Shown here: piece after piece, positions 1 to 7,200 of the stretch | Layout of the letters: every line of letters starts with the position of its first letter | How positions within the stretch are numbered: the stretch's first letter is position 1 | Assembly: GCA_022701965.1 (NCBI GenBank) | Contig: JAKONL010000213.1 | Coordinates: 1-8,545 of the forward strand | Source: Burkholderiaceae bacterium | GTDB lineage: Bacteria > Pseudomonadota > Gammaproteobacteria > Burkholderiales > Burkholderiaceae | DNA length: 8,545 bases | Direction: 5' to 3' | Position numbers and translations under genes: made by a program | Notes under the pieces: generated by a model | Told to the model about the DNA's origin: nothing | Database searches by the model: none | The model's input: only the letters and a program-made list of their open reading frames with translations

Positions 1-675
1 GCGACCTTCACCGGCACGGCGCTGTCGAGCGGCGGCGACGCGTCGGTCAAGGCCGGCGGCAACGTGGCCTTCGATGCCGCGCGCAGCACGTCCAGCACGC
101 AGGATTTCGGCGTCGCCGGGTCGCTGGGCGGATCGACGTCGAGCACGACGAAGGGCGGGACCGGTGCTGCGGGCGGCACGGGCTCGACGACCAAGAGCAC
201 GGAAGGCTCGGTCGGCCTGTCGGGCAACTACGGCCAGAGCGCCAGCGACACGGCGCAGGGCGCAAGCGTCCGCAGCGGCGGCAACGTCACCATCGGGTCG
301 GGCGGGAACACGACGCTGGAAGGTACGCAGGTGAAGGCCGGTGGTGCCGTCGCGGTAGGCGCCGGCGGGGCGGTGGTGATGAAGGACGCGGTCAGCACAT
401 CGAGTTCGATGGAGGTCGGCGGATCGCTGGCCGGTACGGCGTCCAAGGAGAGCACGACGCCCGCGCGACCGGCGACGGGAACACCGACGACGCCGGTGGC
501 GACACCGGCAGCGCCGACACCGACCGGGACAAGTGCTGCGGCGGAGCAGCCCGCGACGACCAAGGAGATCTCCGGGACCGCCAAGTTCCTGATGGACAGC
601 GACCGGACGACCCAGGGCACGACGCTCCAGGGCGGCAACGGGGTGACGATCACCTCGGGTCAGCCGGCGCGCTGA
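1..675 (+). CDS. Filamentous haemagglutinin-repeat adhesin/exoprotein, 3' end (partial)
   Basis: The frame is open from base 1, so only the last 224 residues of a larger protein are present; it stops at TGA 673-675. The sequence is rich in Gly, Ser, Thr and Ala and has repeated short beta-strand units such as VKAGGNVAF, VRSGGNVTIGSGG, VKAGGAVAVGAGG and LQGGNGVTITS. These are typical of haemagglutinin repeats that build the beta-helical shaft of FhaB/CdiA-like two-partner-secreted proteins. A Pro/Thr/Ala-rich linker lies at about residues 150-190. After it comes one more short repeat-like segment, and the protein then ends without a recognisable C-terminal toxin or pretoxin domain. By family knowledge such proteins are exported through an outer-membrane TpsB partner, which is not in this window. 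The repeat family is fairly secure. The function (adhesin, or a CdiA-type shaft that has lost its toxin) cannot be decided from the tail. Confidence 0.8.
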   Translation, partial: ATFTGTALSSGGDASVKAGGNVAFDAARSTSSTQDFGVAGSLGGSTSSTTKGGTGAAGGTGSTTKSTEGSVGLSGNYGQSASDTAQGASVRSGGNVTIGSGGNTTLEGTQVKAGGAVAVGAGGAVVMKDAVSTSSSMEVGGSLAGTASKESTTPARPATGTPTTPVATPAAPTPTGTSAAAEQPATTKEISGTAKFLMDSDRTTQGTTLQGGNGVTITSGQPAR

Positions 676-678
676 CCG

Positions 679-710
679 CGCCCGCCGAGGCCGTCAGGTC
701 TCGGCGGGCG
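679..710. terminator. Bidirectional GC-rich hairpin between convergent genes
   Basis: A perfect 11-bp inverted repeat, CGCCCGCCGAG (679-689) and CTCGGCGGGCG (700-710), encloses a 10-nt loop. It lies exactly between the convergent stops of the haemagglutinin gene (675) and the TRAP permease gene (723). Neither side has a T-run, so it is not a canonical intrinsic terminator, but position and stem strength suggest transcription termination or 3'-end protection for both transcripts. Confidence 0.6.
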
Positions 711-722
711 GTCGATCCTGGC

Positions 723-2603
723 TCAGAGAAACGCCGTCGAGAACCAGGGCACCGCCGCGATCACCACCACGCCGACGAACAGCGCCACGATGTAGCCGAC
801 CAGCGGCCGCAGGCCCTCCTGCGGATCGATGCGGCTGACGGCGCACGCCGAGTAGTAGCCGACACCGAACGGCGGCGCGAACAGGCCGATGCCCATCGAG
901 AGGATCACCACCATCGCGTAATGGACCTCGTTGACGCCGACCTGATGCGCGATCGGGAACAGCAGCGGCCCGAACAGCACGATCGCCGGGATGCCTTCGA
1001 GCACGCTCCCGAGCACGATGAAGCCGACGATCGACGCGGCCAGGAACGTCCACCTGCCGCCCGGCAGCGCCATCGCCGCCTCGGCCAGGCTGGTCGAGAA
1101 GCCCGATTGCGTGAGTGCCCAGGCCATCGCCGTCGCCGATCCGATGATCAGCAGGATCGCGCCCGAGAGCGACACTGTGTCGAGCAGCATCGGCTTCATG
1201 CGGCTCCAGTCGAACTCGCGGTAGATCAGCAACCCGACGATCATCGAATAGACGATGCCGATCGTCGACACCTCGGTGGCGGTGGCGATGCCCTCGACCA
1301 CCGCGAAGCGGATCACGAAAGGCAGCGCGATCGCCGGCAGCGCCGCGAAGACGTGGCGCGCGATCTGTGCCTTGGTGCTGCGCGAGGCGGTGCTCAGGTC
1401 CTCGTGGCGGTGCCGGCGCCAGACCACGATGCAGAGGAAGAAGCCGACGACCACCGCCGGCAGCATGCCGCCCGCGAACAGCGCGGTGATCGACACGCCG
1501 GTCACCGAACCGACGGTGATCAGCACCAGGCTGGGGGGAATGGTCTCGGTCTGGGCGCCCGTTGCCGAGAGCAGCGCGACCAGTTCGCCGGGCTTGGACC
1601 CGCGCTTGCGCATCTCCGGGAACAGCGCCGGCGCGATCGCCGCCATGTCGGCCACCTTGGAGCCGGAGATCCCGGAGACCAGGTACATCGCGCCGATCAG
1701 CACGTACGACAGGCCGCCCTTGACATGCCCGAGCATCGCGCCGAGGCAGTTGATCAGTCTGCGCGCCATGCCCGTGACCTCGATCAGCAGGCCCAGGAAG
1801 ACGAACATCGGCACCGCCAGCAGGATCAGGTGCGACAGGCCCTCGCCCATGCGACCGACCATGACCGACGGCGGCGTCGACGTCGTCAACTCCAGATAGC
1901 CCAGCGTCGCCAGCCCGAACGAGAAAGCGATCGGTACGCCGGCGAACACGCAGGCCGCGATCATGACCACGAAGAAGATCACCAGATTGAGATTGCCGAG
2001 CGTGGCGAAGACCGGCCGCGCCAGCACCATGGCCGTGGCGATCGCGCCGACGAGCACCGTCGCCGTCAGCACCACCTTCCATTCGGCCGTGACCGCCAGG
2101 CGCAGCAGGGCCGCGATCACCATCAGCGCCATGCCCGCCGGCAGCGCGGCGGCGCGCCAGGAACTCGGCAGGTCCAGGCCGGGCATCATCATGAAATGCT
2201 CGTCGACCGTGTACTCGTAGGCGGGATGGAGGATGAAGGCGAGGAAGACGATCGACGCGACGATCGCGACGGTCTCCAGCAGTGCCCGGACCGGCGGCGG
2301 TGCCATGTTCGCGAAGGTCGACATGCGCATGTGTTCGCCGCGGCGCAGCGCGATGACCGCGCCCAGCATGGCCAGCCAGATGAACATCAGCTGCGCGAGT
2401 TCGTCTGACCAGATCAGCGGCGCATGGAAGACGTAGCGCGCGACGATGCCGGCGAAGAGGATGCAGATCTCGCCGATCAGCAGCAGTGCGGCGACGTTCT
2501 CGACGAGGCCGAAGAACAGCCGGTCGAGCGTCGCGGCGATCGGCCGGAGCGGCCGCGCCGCCCCGAACTCGGTGGAGGAGGGCGACAGGGCATGCGTGTT
2601 CAT
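723..2603 (-). CDS. TRAP transporter fused permease, DctQ-DctM (4 + 12 TM type)
   Basis: This 626-aa inner-membrane protein fuses the small (DctQ) and large (DctM) TRAP subunits, which often are separate genes. Residues about 30-195 are DctQ-like. They contain RYVFHAPLIWSDELAQLMF (56-74) followed by a GAVIALRRGEHMRM stretch, close to the DctQ signature. Residues about 203-626 are DctM-like, with GVPIAFSFG near 222-230, SGSKVADMAAI near 312-322 in the Na+/substrate region, TEVSTIGIVY near 443-452, and a second-half segment containing GIGLFAPPFGVGYYSAC (571-587). Together with the solute-binding protein encoded 12 bp upstream it should form a Na+-driven importer. The ATG at 2603 was chosen because it gives a normal DctQ N-terminus; the ribosome binding site is weak, so translational coupling to the upstream gene is plausible. 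The family is secure; the substrate is not shown by the sequence. Confidence 0.95.
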   Translation of the reverse strand: MNTHALSPSSTEFGAARPLRPIAATLDRLFFGLVENVAALLLIGEICILFAGIVARYVFHAPLIWSDELAQLMFIWLAMLGAVIALRRGEHMRMSTFANMAPPPVRALLETVAIVASIVFLAFILHPAYEYTVDEHFMMMPGLDLPSSWRAAALPAGMALMVIAALLRLAVTAEWKVVLTATVLVGAIATAMVLARPVFATLGNLNLVIFFVVMIAACVFAGVPIAFSFGLATLGYLELTTSTPPSVMVGRMGEGLSHLILLAVPMFVFLGLLIEVTGMARRLINCLGAMLGHVKGGLSYVLIGAMYLVSGISGSKVADMAAIAPALFPEMRKRGSKPGELVALLSATGAQTETIPPSLVLITVGSVTGVSITALFAGGMLPAVVVGFFLCIVVWRRHRHEDLSTASRSTKAQIARHVFAALPAIALPFVIRFAVVEGIATATEVSTIGIVYSMIVGLLIYREFDWSRMKPMLLDTVSLSGAILLIIGSATAMAWALTQSGFSTSLAEAAMALPGGRWTFLAASIVGFIVLGSVLEGIPAIVLFGPLLFPIAHQVGVNEVHYAMVVILSMGIGLFAPPFGVGYYSACAVSRIDPQEGLRPLVGYIVALFVGVVVIAAVPWFSTAFL

Positions 2604-2615
2604 GACCGCGTCTCG

Positions 2616-3644
2616 TCAGGCGAGCTTGCCGGTCGCGGCCTCTAGCTGGGCCCAGGCCTCGTCCCCGAACTTGGCCTTCCATTCGGAGTAGAACTTGCCC
2701 TGCTGCAGCGCGGCCCGGAATGGCTCGACCGCGGGCTTGTGGAACGCGAGGCCCTTGCCGCCGAGCTCCTGCTGCAGCGTCACGGCGAGCTTCTCGCTGT
2801 CGGCGCGCTGGTTCATCGCGCCCATGTCGAAATTCTTCGCCACGATCTCGCGCAGGTTGGCCGGCAGCCCTTCGAAGACGCGCCGGTTGGCCAGCATCCA
2901 GTAGCCGTCCCAGACGTGGCCCGTGAGCGCGCAGTTCTTCTGCACTTCATAGATCTTGGCGGACTGGATGATCGGCAGCGGGTTCTCCTGCGCGTCGACC
3001 AGCTTGGTCTGCAGCGAGCTGTAGAGCTCGTTGAAGTTGATGCCCGTGGGCGATGCCTTGAGCGTCTTGAAGAGCGAGAGCAGCAGGGGGCTCACGGGCA
3101 CGCGGATCTTCAGCTCGTTGAGGTCGGCCGGCGTGTTGATCTGCTTGTTGGCCGTGATGTGCCGGAAGCCGTTGTCCCAGATCTTGTCGAACACGTGCAG
3201 GTTCGCCTTGACGATGTGGGAGCGCATGAACTTGCCCATCTCGCCGTCCATCGCCTTCCACACCGCCGGGTAGTCCGAAAACGCGAAACCGACGCTGTTG
3301 AGCGAAGCCATCGGCACGAGGTTCGCCAGCACCACGCCGGGCATGGTGAGGAAATCCACGCCGCCCGACCGGACCTGGCTGAGCATGTCGGTGTCCGAGC
3401 CGAGCTGGCCGTTCGGGAACACGCGGATCACGACTTTTCCGTCGGTGTCGGCCTTGATCTTTTCCGTCGCCTCCGACAGGCGGATGAAGATCGGATGGAT
3501 GTTCTGGACGTTGGTCCCGACCTTGAAGCTGAAGGTCCCGCTCTGGGCCCTGGCCGTCTTGCTTCCAAGCCCGATCAGCGCGATGCCGGACGCAGCGGTG
3601 GCGGCCGTCGCGGCCCTGAGGATGTTGCGGCGTGAGGTCTGCAT
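2616..3644 (-). CDS. TRAP transporter substrate-binding protein, DctP family, Tat signal
   Basis: This 342-aa periplasmic receptor belongs to a TRAP importer. The frame is open further upstream, but ATG 3644 is chosen because it places SRRNILR at residues 4-10 (a twin-arginine motif), then a hydrophobic stretch and an ARAQS cleavage region near 31-35, and it is preceded by a GGAGA ribosome binding site. The DctP fold is visible in FPNGQLGSDTDML (76-88), in LKIRVP (178-183) whose Arg181 corresponds to the family's carboxylate-binding arginine, in QENPL around Asn221, and in TGHVWDGYWMLANR near 241-254. The mature length is normal for the family. It lies 12 bp before the fused permease gene, so the two form one operon. 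The conserved arginine implies a ligand with a carboxylate. The ligand itself is unknown; the neighbouring EctD-like hydroxylase makes an amino-acid-like or ectoine-like solute a reasonable guess. Confidence 0.93.
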   Translation of the reverse strand: MQTSRRNILRAATAATAASGIALIGLGSKTARAQSGTFSFKVGTNVQNIHPIFIRLSEATEKIKADTDGKVVIRVFPNGQLGSDTDMLSQVRSGGVDFLTMPGVVLANLVPMASLNSVGFAFSDYPAVWKAMDGEMGKFMRSHIVKANLHVFDKIWDNGFRHITANKQINTPADLNELKIRVPVSPLLLSLFKTLKASPTGINFNELYSSLQTKLVDAQENPLPIIQSAKIYEVQKNCALTGHVWDGYWMLANRRVFEGLPANLREIVAKNFDMGAMNQRADSEKLAVTLQQELGGKGLAFHKPAVEPFRAALQQGKFYSEWKAKFGDEAWAQLEAATGKLA

Positions 3645-3882
3645 GGTTGTGTCTCCGTCATGATTTTTTGTGCGCTCGACGGTCCGTCGGATCGTCGGCG
3701 GCCGCGGTGGAGTTGTCCTCACTCCATCCTGCGACCATGGATTCAATCCCCGCACGCGGTGCGCGCGCATCGGTGGAAACATCCACATGGCGAACGATGC
3801 GCCCGCAGCGTTCGACGGCGACTGCGTTCGTGTTCGCCGCCGCGCGTCAAGGCGAGGGCCCTGCCGCGCGCTCTGGTGCGGT
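3645..3882 (-). promoter_or_regulatory. Intergenic leader of the TRAP operon with two small palindromes
   Basis: These 238 bp separate the dioxygenase stop from the dctP-like start, long enough for an independent promoter. A 13-nt perfect palindrome, CGACGGTCCGTCG (3677-3689), lies about 33 bp upstream of the start codon. A weaker repeat, GTGGA-AACA-TCCAC, lies at 3773-3786. Neither resembles the TGTATAC-type site in front of the regulator gene. I see no convincing -35/-10 pair and no U-tract terminator after the dioxygenase gene, so read-through is also possible. Confidence 0.3.
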
Positions 3883-4761
3883 TCAGGCGACCGCAGCCTC
3901 GTCGATCGGCTCCGAAGACGTCTTCATCGCGGTTTCGGGCAGGCCGTCCTTCCATGGCGTCTCGACCGGGTAGTCCTTGACCAGGCAGTCGTCCGGCAGC
4001 GTCTCGATCGGGGTGAAGTCGCGCTGCGCGATGAATTCGGGCCGCTTGAAACGACGGATGTGGTTGCTGACGGCGCACAGGCTCAGGTAGACCGCCATGC
4101 GATTGAATGGCGACAGGTTGCTGCCCGAGGCGTGCACGAGGCAGCTGTGGAACAGGATCATCGAGCCGGCCGGACCCTTGGGCGAGACGATGCCGCCGTC
4201 CTTTCCGCCCGCGCGGTCCACCAGCTGGCGGATCAGGTCGTTGTCGACGGTCCACAGCGGATAGCTGGTCGTCGTCAGGTCGTGCTGTGCCTCGACGACG
4301 CCCTTCTTGTGGCTGCCGGGAATGAACATCAGCGGGCCGTTGTACTCGTTCACGTCGTCCAGGAAGATCGCCACGTTCATGGCGCGTTCCGTCGGCATCA
4401 GGTCGTCGTTGAGCCACGTGCCGTAGTCCTGGTGCCACTGCCAGACGTCGCCGGCGAAGGCCATCTTCCCGTTGATCTTGAACTGGTGCATGTAGACCTC
4501 CTCCTCGAAGAGATCGGCCACCGGCCCGACCATGCGCGGGTGGCGTGCCAGACGCGCGAAAGGCTCGCTGATCAGGTGCGCGCCGAAATTGGTGCGCACG
4601 GCGTCGGAGTCCTTCTCGCGGATATTGAAGGGTGCGCGCTTGCTGTAGAGGTCGGGTACGGCGTCGGTCAGGACGCGCGTCTCTTCGGCGGAGAAATGTC
4701 CGGGAAAGAACAGATAGCCGTCGCGATCGAATTGCGCGCGTTGTTCGGGGGTCAGCTTCAT
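3883..4761 (-). CDS. EctD-like Fe(II)/2-oxoglutarate dioxygenase (PhyH superfamily)
   Basis: This 292-aa protein is close in length and motif layout to ectoine hydroxylase (EctD) and related PhyH enzymes, which couple 2-oxoglutarate decarboxylation to substrate hydroxylation in the cytoplasm. Visible features: WQWHQDYGTW (107-116) gives iron ligands His110 and Asp112 and the Trp spaced as in EctD; then MPTERAMNVAIFLDD, and NGPLMFIPGSHKKG (141-154); then FHSCLVHASGSN, where His210 is the second iron histidine; and Arg221, eleven residues on, matches the 2-oxoglutarate-binding arginine. ATG 4761 has an AGGAGA ribosome binding site inside the end of the regulator gene and overlaps its stop codon as ATGA, so the two are translationally coupled. 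No ectABC genes are present, so a substrate other than self-made ectoine is likely, perhaps one imported by the adjacent TRAP system. The enzyme class is secure; the exact substrate is inference. Confidence 0.88.
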   Translation of the reverse strand: MKLTPEQRAQFDRDGYLFFPGHFSAEETRVLTDAVPDLYSKRAPFNIREKDSDAVRTNFGAHLISEPFARLARHPRMVGPVADLFEEEVYMHQFKINGKMAFAGDVWQWHQDYGTWLNDDLMPTERAMNVAIFLDDVNEYNGPLMFIPGSHKKGVVEAQHDLTTTSYPLWTVDNDLIRQLVDRAGGKDGGIVSPKGPAGSMILFHSCLVHASGSNLSPFNRMAVYLSLCAVSNHIRRFKRPEFIAQRDFTPIETLPDDCLVKDYPVETPWKDGLPETAMKTSSEPIDEAAVA

Positions 4762-5480
4762 CGTGTGTCTCCTGCAGGGGTGGGGGTTGAGTGGGAGGTG
4801 GAGGGAAAATTGGTGGTGCCGTCGAGCCGCTCGACAAGCCTTCGGCGCAGGTTGGCGCTGGCCTGGGCGCCATGCGTATCGCTCAGGCGCGAGGCGCCGT
4901 CGATGTCGCCGGCGGCGATCGCATCGGCGATGGCCTGGTGTTCGTCCCAGAGGGATTCGCGCTGGGTCTGCGCCTGCAGCACGGCTCCCATCGCGCGGCG
5001 CAGGTGGCGCCAGTGCTGGTCGGCGCTCTGCGCGATCAGCGGGTTGCCCGAAGCCGCGTAGATCGCCTGGTGAAAGGCCATGTCGGCGTCCAGCATGTCC
5101 TCGATGCTGGTGCCCCGGGCCGCCTTGCGGCCGTGGGCGATCAGGCCCGGATCGACACGGAACCGCTTCTCGGCAGCGAGTCGCGCGGCGAGCATGTCGA
5201 GCGCTCCGCGAACCTGGTAGACCTTGCCGGTCCACTCGACATCGAGCGGCGCGACCCAGACGCCACGTCCGGGCGCGTCGTGGACGAAGCCGTCCTTCTT
5301 CAGCAACCGCAATGCCTGCAGCACCGGCTGTCGGGAGACGTTGAGCCGTCTGGCGAGGTCTTCTTGCGTCAGGCGCTGGCCCGGCGCGAGCGAACCGCTG
5401 CTGATCGCATCGAGCAACGATCGATAGACCTGGTCGACCAGGTCGGGTGCCGAATTGACTTGAACGAGACTGACGACCAC
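4758..5480 (-). CDS. GntR-family transcriptional regulator, FadR/FCD subfamily
   Basis: This 240-aa regulator has an N-terminal winged helix-turn-helix (about 12-78), with the recognition region EDLARRLNVSRQPVLQALRL at 40-59, followed by an all-helical FCD ligand domain. The FCD metal/ligand site is intact: Asp133 and His137 in DADMAFHQAIY, His181 in DEHQAI, and His203 in DTHGAQ. By family knowledge such proteins usually bind a carboxylate effector through a metal ion and repress their own operon. The GTG start at 5480 is chosen because AGGAG lies about 7 nt upstream and the N-terminus then matches the family. The gene ends in an ATGA overlap with the dioxygenase gene. A palindromic site at 5495-5512 sits between promoter region and start codon, as expected for autorepression. 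The effector is probably a substrate or product of the linked transporter and hydroxylase. Confidence 0.93.
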   Translation of the reverse strand: MVVSLVQVNSAPDLVDQVYRSLLDAISSGSLAPGQRLTQEDLARRLNVSRQPVLQALRLLKKDGFVHDAPGRGVWVAPLDVEWTGKVYQVRGALDMLAARLAAEKRFRVDPGLIAHGRKAARGTSIEDMLDADMAFHQAIYAASGNPLIAQSADQHWRHLRRAMGAVLQAQTQRESLWDEHQAIADAIAAGDIDGASRLSDTHGAQASANLRRRLVERLDGTTNFPSTSHSTPTPAGDTR

Positions 5481-5494
5481 TTGTGCTCCTGAAC

Positions 5495-5512
5495 TCTGTA
5501 TACAGAATACAG
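5495..5512 (-). promoter_or_regulatory. Probable GntR/FCD operator (two overlapping palindromes)
   Basis: A perfect 12-nt palindrome, TCTGTATACAGA (5495-5506), overlaps a second inverted repeat, CTGTAT-ACAGA-ATACAG (5496-5512). TGTATAC-centred palindromes are common operators for FCD-type GntR proteins. The site ends 15 bp upstream of the GTG start of the regulator gene and just upstream of its ribosome binding site. A TATTCT-like -10 element on the minus strand would fall inside it, so binding should block transcription of the regulator and dioxygenase genes. No second copy was seen before the TRAP genes. Confidence 0.65.
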
Positions 5513-5540
5513 TAGGGCTTTCGGAGCGTTGTGCGGGTTT

Positions 5541-6995
5541 TCACCCATCCGTGGCGGAAACGGCGGCACGCGGACGCAGCTTCATGGTGAGGCCGACGGG
5601 CGCCATGGCCAGTTGCAGCAGCTCGCGTGGTGGCTTCCCGTCGAGGGTGCCGACGAGTTCGATATCGAAGCGGCCCAGCAGCGTCGCCATCGCCACTTTC
5701 ATCTCCACCAGCGCGAGGTAGCGACCAGGGCAGATCCGTGGACCGGCACCGAACGGCATCGAGATGCGTCGTGCCGGGTCCGATTCAGACAGCCAGCGCT
5801 CGGGCCTGTAGTCCGCAGCGTCAGGGACGTGGGAATCGCTCACCGAATCGCGCCGCATCATCGCGATCACCACCATGCCGGTCTCTATCTGCACGTCGCC
5901 CAGCACGGTGTCCCTCAGGGCCTGCATCCCGTTCTGCGGTGCCACGGGTTTCAGGCGCATCGTCTCGTGCGCGCAGGCCTCGACGTATTCCAGGCGCGCG
6001 ACCTGTTCGACCGACGGGATTGCCCCGGCGGGGCAGACCTCGCGTACTTCCGCCGTCGCCTTCGCGAGAGCCTGCGGGTTCTGCCATAGCAGATGGATCA
6101 TCCAGGCCAGCGTGTTGGCCGTGGTGTCCTCGCCGGCCAGCAGCATCGTGAGCACATTGCCGGCGACCTGCCGGTCGTCCATGCCGCTCTGGGGCTCGTC
6201 GGCAGCTACCAGCATCGCCTCCAGGAGGTTCGACGGTCGCTCGCGCAGCGCAGGATCGGCGCGCAAACGCGCGCGTGCCGCAACGATGAAGCCGTCGACC
6301 GCCGCATCGATTTCGGCCACGCTCGTCGCCAGCTTCCGATCGTCCGGCCCAGGAAACCAGCGCCACAACGGGATCGGCGAGAAAAGCCGCCTGAATGCCA
6401 TCGGAAACAGGCGGTTGAGATGGTTCTGTATGACGTCTTCGTCGCTTTCGAGCGTGTTCACCTCGGTGCCGAAGGCCAGTCCGGCGATGGCATCGACCGT
6501 GTAGCGCATCAGGTCGGCCTGGAGATCAATGGTGTTCCCGCTGCGTGCCGCCTGCTGCCACCGGCCGGCCAACCGCAGCGCCACGCGTTGCAGTGCCGGG
6601 TGATAGCGTCGCACGCTGCCGGGATCGAATCCGGCCATCACCATGCGGCGCTGTCGGCGCCAGGTATCGCCGTTGGCGCTGAAGACCCCGGTCTTGAGGC
6701 CGAGTTCGGTCCATACCTGCTCGAACCGGGCGGTTCGCCGGAAACCGTCGGGGCGGTCGCGCAGCAACTTGGCGACCAGTTCGTGGTCGCCGATCACGAC
6801 GACGCGGCCGGCGCCCAGGCGCAGCCTGAAAATCGGTCCATATTTGCGGCACCATGATTCGAGCTGCAGATGGAGCCGCGTGGAGTCGATCTGCAGCAGG
6901 TTGCCGAACACCGGCAGGCCGCGTGGGCCGGGCAGGTCGTCGAATCGGCGAGGTGCGGTGCGGGCGGGGTCTTCAGGTTCTGCGGGTGCGGCCAT
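5541..6995 (-). CDS. Cytochrome P450 monooxygenase (soluble, 484 aa)
   Basis: This is a complete P450. It has a proline-rich N-terminus (LPGPRGLPVFGN, 21-32), a helix-C Trp-Arg in TWRRQRR (121-127), and the I-helix oxygen-activation motif AGEDTT (287-292). The ExxR motif is Glu344-Arg347 in HETMRLKP, and the haem loop is PFGAGPRICPGRYLA (414-428) with Cys422 as the axial thiolate. There is no signal peptide or membrane anchor and no fused reductase, so it must borrow electron-transfer partners, none of which is nearby. The frame extends upstream to 7256, but ATG 6995 gives the normal N-terminus; its ribosome binding site is poor. The domain layout resembles bacterial P450s of the eukaryote-like E-class (fatty-acid or terpenoid-type hydroxylases); the substrate is not recognisable. 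It ends 60 bp before the regulator gene on the same strand with no obvious terminator between. Confidence 0.95.
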   Translation of the reverse strand: MAAPAEPEDPARTAPRRFDDLPGPRGLPVFGNLLQIDSTRLHLQLESWCRKYGPIFRLRLGAGRVVVIGDHELVAKLLRDRPDGFRRTARFEQVWTELGLKTGVFSANGDTWRRQRRMVMAGFDPGSVRRYHPALQRVALRLAGRWQQAARSGNTIDLQADLMRYTVDAIAGLAFGTEVNTLESDEDVIQNHLNRLFPMAFRRLFSPIPLWRWFPGPDDRKLATSVAEIDAAVDGFIVAARARLRADPALRERPSNLLEAMLVAADEPQSGMDDRQVAGNVLTMLLAGEDTTANTLAWMIHLLWQNPQALAKATAEVREVCPAGAIPSVEQVARLEYVEACAHETMRLKPVAPQNGMQALRDTVLGDVQIETGMVVIAMMRRDSVSDSHVPDAADYRPERWLSESDPARRISMPFGAGPRICPGRYLALVEMKVAMATLLGRFDIELVGTLDGKPPRELLQLAMAPVGLTMKLRPRAAVSATDG

Positions 6996-7200
6996 GATGG
7001 GTTGGTTGGGTCGGAATGGAGGTGCGTTGACGAACCCGTTCGTTGCGCTGACGGCAACGCGACGACTCGGCGTTTCGGTGCTGCCATCACCGCCCACATC
7101 ATGCAGACAAGGTGAGCCGGTTGCGCGGACGCCTCCCACAGTCGATGACAATCGAAAATCCGATCGACCAACTGCCACCCAGGCGCACGAGGAGCGTCGA
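6996..7200. promoter_or_regulatory. Divergent intergenic region between the P450 gene and the 72-aa gene
   Basis: These 205 bp separate two divergent start codons and must hold both promoters. I found no -35/-10 pair good enough to assign. Short inverted repeats such as ACGAA-CCCG-TTCGT near 7029-7042 are visible but unremarkable. Confidence 0.35.

Noticed and set aside
921..2408. 495-aa plus-strand ORF opposite the TRAP permease gene
   Set aside because: Its product is an Asp/His/Arg/Gln-rich low-complexity sequence with no recognisable fold, an antisense artefact of high-GC coding DNA; the minus-strand permease is unmistakable.
694..2682. 662-aa minus-strand ORF overlapping the permease in another frame
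   Set aside because: Arg/Gly/Ala/Asp-rich shadow frame of the DctQM gene, with no domain.
3645..3788. 48-residue extension of the TRAP binding protein
   Set aside because: It would bury the twin-arginine signal peptide; ATG 3644 has a ribosome binding site and puts the signal at the N-terminus.
3670..5061. 463-aa plus-strand ORF opposite the dioxygenase and regulator genes
   Set aside because: Shadow of two well-recognised minus-strand genes; composition (Val/Arg/His/Asp) is typical of an antisense frame.
4762..5544. N-terminal extension of the dioxygenase (553 aa if the frame is read from 5544)
   Set aside because: The extra 261 residues lie in a shadow frame of the regulator gene; ATG 4761 has an AGGAGA ribosome binding site and gives the normal family length.
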